Shown piece after piece: positions 59,211 to 64,000 of a stretch of 64,000 nucleotides of DNA. Made by a program: the position numbers and the translations under genes. The stretch spans positions 47,624,164-47,688,163 of the forward strand of contig CM054177.1 of the NCBI GenBank assembly GCA_028829895.1, in the 5' to 3' direction. The notes beneath the pieces were generated by a model that saw nothing but the letters and a program-made list of their open reading frames with translations, did no database searches and had not been told where the DNA came from. Source of the DNA: Sinotaia quadrata (taxonomy: Eukaryota; Mollusca; Gastropoda; Architaenioglossa; Viviparidae). How positions within the stretch are numbered: position 1 is the stretch's first letter; the number at the start of each line of letters is the position of its first letter.

Positions 59211-62200
59211 CTGCTTGAAAAATAAAAATCAGAAAAGCCTCTTTAAAAAAAGCAAAAAAAATCAATAATAATTTTTAATTTATGTTTACAAGTTAAAATG
59301 TGATAACTGGTTATCAGAGAAAAATTATTAGACAAACAGAATTTATGAACTCATACACATCAGTACTAGGCAGTATTATTTAGTTTTTATTATTACACTT
59401 TTTAAAAAAAAAACATTTACAAGTATCAATGTACTTTTATTTTTTCTAAAAATGTGTTTATTAATAAATATATAAAAGAGTGTTTTTTTCAGAAGCACTT
59501 TCATTTCTAAATTATTCTATTTTAAAGTTTGGTTTTGTGGGTTGGGTTTTGGGTTGCTGAAAGTACTGAAAAACAAAGCACATTTTAAATGGTGACAAAT
59601 TAGATAAGAATTATGGAAGACAGATTCATGCATCTTAAGATAAATAAAATAAATTTCATTCAAAGAAAAACCTACACAAAAAGAAATGCATTTTAATTTT
59701 TGTTCTCTAAAATGTTTGCTCTAAACTGTTAAATTTTTCTTTGCAACATGTGTCGATTATTTCTGACATAGTACTAATATCAATGTTAATACACTGCAGG
59801 TATAAATGCATCCCCTTCTATGTGACTCTAAACTCGTTAACTCATTCACACATTAAAGTTATCCATCGAATCATCGGTCCTAATGCTGTCACATCAATAT
59901 TGATGTTTACTGACTTAGTTTCATGTTTGCTTCCAAATGTTGCTAATTTCTCCACAGGCCCCAAATGCCAAGAGATAAATTTATGTTTTTGAAAAGGACA
60001 GAAAAGGTTGTATAAGATGTTTAGTAAATTTTCTAGGTGTGATTTTGCTGAGTAACAACCATGGCATGTTCTTGTCATCTGCCAAGAGGATTTTTGCACA
60101 CATGGTCTGTAGCACACAGGGCCATTTATCATTCCATTCAACTCTAAATCCCCACCTTGAGCTAGCAAAAGGCTAAGGATCATTCATAAGTTTTTTTAAA
60201 CTGCAAAAGGCGAGTGTACTGGGTAATTGAAATTTAATAATTTTCATTACAAATTACTATGCTATTTCAACCATGTAGATTAAGTTAGCATTGTGGAGGC
60301 CAATTAAGTACATTGGAGAATAATTACTCAGCATAATTAAAAATTAATTATTAATAACTATTGAAATGCTGCATTACCTGCAGTTTTAAAATGTATTATA
60401 CCTAGAGACAGCAAAAAACAATGAATCACGCAATGGGCTTAATTTATACCACTTTAAAATGCATTATGTATGTACACAGCAAAAAACACCCTTCAGGATT
60501 TGTTCAAAGAATGAATCTTGCAATGGTCTTTATTTATAATATAATAGTTTTTATAATGAGGTTGCTATACCTATTCCTGAACTATCTCTATTTTTTAATT
60601 TTATTAATACTGTTTATTTTGTTGTGTATGCTGGATTATAATTTTATTCCTTCTTTGACTTGATTGCCAGTTTTTCTTTGGGTTCTCTTGTTTTGACATA
60701 AATTAAGTACTGCTAATTTTGTTAGATATAAATGATCAGATATGGGTCTCTGAAGAGACCATACATTTCACACCTTTTTTTTTAAAGTTTATTATTTAGC
60801 TCATGATAAATAATGTCTTCAGACCATATTTGAGTCCTATACTAATAATACTTTTATGAAATATCCTTTGCTTTGAAATCTACTACAGTAACAACAGATA
60901 TGTCTATTTTTGTTCTGAAATGGTCTCTGTTTACATAACTGGTCTTGATAAAATAAATGGTCTCTATTTACATAACCGGTCTTGATAAAATAAATGGTCT
61001 CTATTTACATAACTGGTCTTGATAAAATAATCTGATGTACCTGCCTTTGTAAAGATGCAGCCTATTCAAATAAAGTTTATCATACTTCTAAAGGCTTATT
61101 CGTTTCATACTTCATAAGCTACTGTTATAACTGTCCTGAAGAAAGCAGTCTAGCTGAAATGTCAGCTTTAATATTTTCTTTACATCTGAAATTTTGTACT
61201 GCATTGATCTCAATTGTAATACATATTTATCTCTAATTTACGCAGAGTTTTTAAATATCAATTGTAATAATAATTTCCCCTTAACCAACAGTGAGTTTTT
61301 ATATATCAATTGTAATATATATATAACTATACTGAGTTTTTAACTATCAAGTATAACATCACTTAATCTTGATTTTACAATACAATTTGGTTTTATTGAT
61401 ATCTTACATTTATTCCAGAACATGGATCCAAAATCATTAAGACTGACAACAAACATTTATCCCAGAATTTATATTCACTTCATGGATGACATATGAAACA
61501 AACATTTATTCTAGAGTTTACATTCAGTTTGAGGACAACTATAACAAGCATTTATTCTACAATTTACATTCAGTTTAAAGACAATAACTAACAAACATGT
61601 ATACTATGGCTTACATTCTGTTTCTGGCAACAACTGTAATACACATTTATCCCACAACTTACATTCAATTTCTGAATATCAATGATAACATTTTTTGTGA
61701 CTGTGTTTGCCATTCCCTCTTCACTCACACAAACTGGCTTCTTCATCATGGACACTGACTGGAAAGAAAAATGTCACAAACTGTACTGTTCACTGTTTTT
61801 AGAAAAATACAGCTACATTAATAAGAAAAAAAACACAATATAAAGTAATACACTTACAGCAAAAACAAAAATTCCCAAAACAAAAGTGAAAGGAATAAAA
61901 ATCAAAGCAAAGGAATATTGAGGCCATATCAACTGAGATATAGTTAGGTTATCAAAACTACTTCAAAGTATTCCAGTATATGACTGGCACCATCTTTAAA
62001 AAATGCATAGAATTTTAGATGGCTGAACATGATGGCTTTTGAGGCAAGCCACTAAAGTAGTATAAAATGATGTATAAATTAATTCTGTGAAACTGAATGC
62101 TATCTATTTATGCAGGATTGTTATGAAAATGTGTTTACTGTGTAACTTTTAATTAGTATGACATAAAAATTACATTTCCAAACATTATTCATTAAAAAAT

Positions 62201-63411
62201 AAACATTAGCAAGAAACAATATGTTGACACTAAAATAATGTAGATGTAAATAAGGAAAAAGATATAAAAAGTATTTATATGAAACTGTACACCAACAAAA
62301 TGACAAACAAAGAACAGACTGTAAATTAAAGAAATGTGTCTAACCCCAGAAAATCCCTGTAAACTAAGTGCTTTTAACAGGACATTAATCTAGAGCAAAA
62401 CTGAATATCCTTGACTCACTAATTTCCATATGAACTGATTCTGACATACTGTTTGTGTGCTGATGTTCTGGTCATATGATTCTGAAACATACTGTTAGTG
62501 TGCTAATGTTCTGGTCATACAATTCTGACATTCTGTTTGTGTGCTGATGTTCTGGTCATATGATTCTGAAACATACTGCTAGTGTGCTGATGTTCTGGTC
62601 ATGCGATTCTGACATACTGTTTAAGTGCCAATGTTCTGGTCACACAATTCTGACATACTGTTAGTGTGCTGATGTTCTAGTCACACATTTCTAACATACT
62701 GTTATGGTCATACAATTCTGACATACTGTTAGTGTGCTGATGTTCTGGTTATTCGCTGCCAAGAAAGCAAGACAGCAAGAATCTAGTTATCCTGCAAATA
62801 TTATGCAACTTGTTGCACACCAAACATCTAGGCCAGGTCAGCAACTATTTATTTTAACATTTAGATTTTAGGATATTACAGAGATGACATTTGGGCATGT
62901 TCAGAGTATGCCATGTAGACAGAAATAAACATGCTTGTTCTGAAACAAAGTTGTAATGGTTTGCACCATTAGTCCGCACTCTGAGACAAGTTCAGAACAT
63001 GACATATTACCTGAAATAAAAGTTCTCATTTCAATACAGAACTGTAATGGTTTGCACCATTAGGTCTGCATTTTGGACCATGTTCAGAGCATGACACATT
63101 GCCTAAAATAAAAGTGCTTGTTCCAATAGAGTGTCATTTTCACTCATGTTCAGAGCATGAACCATTGCCTAAAATGAAAGTGCTTAAATCACTTAAAATG
63201 AATTTAAAATGTCTGAGGGGGGAAATAACAAGTAAATTAATACTCACACTCGGAAGCTTGTGTATCCATGCCACACAATTCTCTAAGATGCCATGCTTAA
63301 TGATCTTCACAAAGACACTGAGGACATTGGAAAATTCATGTTGAAAGGTCAATCTCACAACAACACCAAGGTCTTCTGGCTTGAGGGGAACATCTTGTGG
63401 CTGTGGCTTCA
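59016..63411 (-). CDS. Unidentified gene, last three coding exons
   Basis: I do not recognise this gene. Three exons (63248-63411, 61663-61758, 59016-59210) join in phase 0 with clean GT-AG introns, giving 150 C-terminal residues and a TGA at 59018-59016. The visible protein reads KPQPQDVPLKPEDLGVVVRL, TFQHEFSNVLSVFVKIIK, HGILENCVAWIHKLPS, a short MMKKPVCVSEEGMAN linker, VIIDIQKLN, ENLSVGLAMKYRYPGSKPDD, FVDLQLPLVANLQLWRAR and a polar tail ending VVTSST. It looks soluble: no signal peptide, membrane segment or cysteine pattern. Alternating hydrophobic residues suggest beta strands. Codon use and splice signals resemble the two other genes, so it is probably a live gene. Its 5' part lies beyond base 64000. 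Confidence 0.75.
59211..61239. other. Intron of unidentified gene
   Basis: Contains a less AT-rich patch at 59740-60190 with a 113-codon minus-strand open frame of no known family, two ~100-base units with CAGCAAAAAACA near 60390-60530, and three near-identical 38-base units at 60918-61030 (AATGGTCTCTATTTACATAA, CTGGTCTTGATAAAAT). Confidence 0.55.
61240..61662 (-). repeat. Degenerate tandem copies of exon n-1 donor edge
   Basis: The true exon edge reads on the plus strand ATTTATCCCACAACTTACAT, TCAATTTCTGAATATCAATG. Related units with CATTTATTCTACAATTTACA and TTCAGTTTAAAGACAATAAC run from about 61440, and weaker ones with GAGTTTTTAAATATCAATTG from about 61240. Most units keep the plus-strand TTACATTCA that spells the donor on the minus strand. 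Confidence 0.75.
61663..61758 (-). CDS. Unidentified gene, exon n-1
   Basis: 96 bases, 32 codons, acceptor TTTCTTTCCAG, donor GTAAGT, phase 0 both sides: SVSMMKKPVCVSEEGMANTV and TKNVIIDIQKLN. Degenerate copies of its 3' end and donor follow in the intron (61240-61662). Confidence 0.72.
62410..62755. repeat. Minisatellite of ~40-base units, about 9 copies
   Basis: Units of GATTCTGACATACTGTTAGT and GTGCTGATGTTCTGGTCATA in an intron of the unidentified gene. Confidence 0.9.
62935..63175. repeat. Tandem repeat of ~100-base unit, 2-3 copies
   Basis: Units share AATGGTTTGCACCATTAG, ATGTTCAGAGCATGACA and TTGCCTAAAATAAAAGTGCT. The GGTTTGCACCATT word is itself nearly palindromic. Confidence 0.8.
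63248..63411 (-). CDS. Unidentified gene, exon n-2
   Basis: 164 bases, acceptor TTCTAATTACAG, donor GTGAGT, 54 codons after two leading bases: KPQPQDVPLKPEDLGVVVRL to ENCVAWIHKLPS. The upstream intron is a minisatellite whose unit repeats this acceptor and the first exon bases. Confidence 0.75.
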
Positions 63412-63970
63412 CTGTAATTAGAACAAGTGTTAGCAGTGAATGGTTTCACTGTAAATAGAATACTTGTTAGAGGTCAAGGTTTCACTGTGAATAGAACACT
63501 CACTGTAAACAGAACAAGTGTTAGAAGTCAATGGTTTCACTGTAAACAAAATACTTGTTAGAGGTCAAGGCTTCACAGTAAAAAGAAAAACTCTTTGAGG
63601 TGAATGACTTCACTCTAAACAGAACAATGGCTGCACTGTAAATAGAACAACTATTAGAGGTCAATTACTTCAATGTAAACAGAACTGCTAGAGGTCAATT
63701 ACTTCAATGTAAACAGAATAACTGCTAGAGGTTAATGGCTCCACTGTGATTAGAACAATTATTAATAGCTTCATTGTGTATAAAACAATTATTAGAGGCC
63801 ACTGGCTCACTTTAAACAACTGTTAGAGGACAGTAGTTTCACCATAAACAAAACTACAAGAGGCCACTGGCTTACTGTAAACACACACAAAAATTAATGT
63901 AAGAGGCTACTGTCTCACCTGTAAACAGAACAAGTGTCAGACTCCAATGACTCAATGTGAATAGAACAAA
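63400..63970 (-). repeat. Minisatellite seeded on exon n-2 acceptor, ~13 units
   Basis: The plus-strand unit GGCTTCACTGTAAACAGAAC, AAGTGTTAGAGGTCAAT repeats about every 40-45 bases. The exon end itself reads GGCTTCACTGTAATTAGAAC, so the repeat carries the acceptor (TTACAG on the minus strand) and the first exon bases. Many units keep the CTGTAA that spells a minus-strand TTACAG acceptor. Confidence 0.85.
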
Positions 63971-64000
63971 CAACTATTAAGTAGAACAAATTTAGAAAAC

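Noticed and set aside
59842..60183. 113-codon minus-strand frame inside an intron of the unidentified gene
   Set aside because: It does not fit the phase-0 join between exons n-1 and n, and no domain is recognisable. It may be a decayed transposon.
62410..63970. Regular direct repeats, CRISPR-like at first glance
   Set aside because: The units are contiguous and degenerate with no unique spacers, and the DNA is animal nuclear.

Overview
This is an AT-rich animal nuclear window with intron-split genes, GT-AG introns, long intergenic DNA, microsatellites, minisatellites and decayed transposons. A decayed LINE, a possible MITE and a short-interspersed-element-like tail with an ATG-repeat end (near 5.35-5.40 kb) suggest a mollusc, possibly a cephalopod. 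The clade call is inference from repeat style only. All coordinates below were worked out by reading, without alignment software.

Layout. (1) 4504-21663, minus strand: the first six coding exons of an endophilin-A (SH3GL) gene, covering the N-terminal helix and the first part of the BAR domain. The rest of the BAR domain and the SH3 domain must lie beyond base 1. (2) 21664-22069: a compact head-to-head promoter with a perfect CRE palindrome and an E2F-like site. (3) 22070-45204, plus strand: a complete 15-exon gene for the large subunit of chromatin assembly factor 1 (CHAF1A/p150). Its exons join in one frame to 1111 codons plus stop. It has the N-terminal RLPFK motif, a KER charged region, an internal PCNA-binding-like motif, the acidic ED region and the C-terminal region with WYVH. 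(4) 45205-59015: intergenic DNA with an internal LINE fragment (47320-48775) and two diverged copies of an unclassified block. (5) 59016-63411, minus strand: the last three coding exons of a gene I could not identify.

The most unusual feature is shared by all three genes. Minisatellite-like arrays start exactly at exon-intron borders, and their repeat unit carries a copy of the exon edge together with its splice site. I see this at endophilin exon 3 (donor side), CHAF1A exon 11 (acceptor side), CHAF1A exon 13 (donor side) and two exons of the unidentified gene (one donor, one acceptor). In the three cases I translated, using the copied splice sites would add an early stop codon. The arrays could therefore be neutral by-products of slippage or could act as tunable poison splice sites.

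The two identified genes have unrelated jobs: membrane curvature in endocytosis, and histone H3-H4 deposition at replication forks. Their only visible link is the shared promoter.
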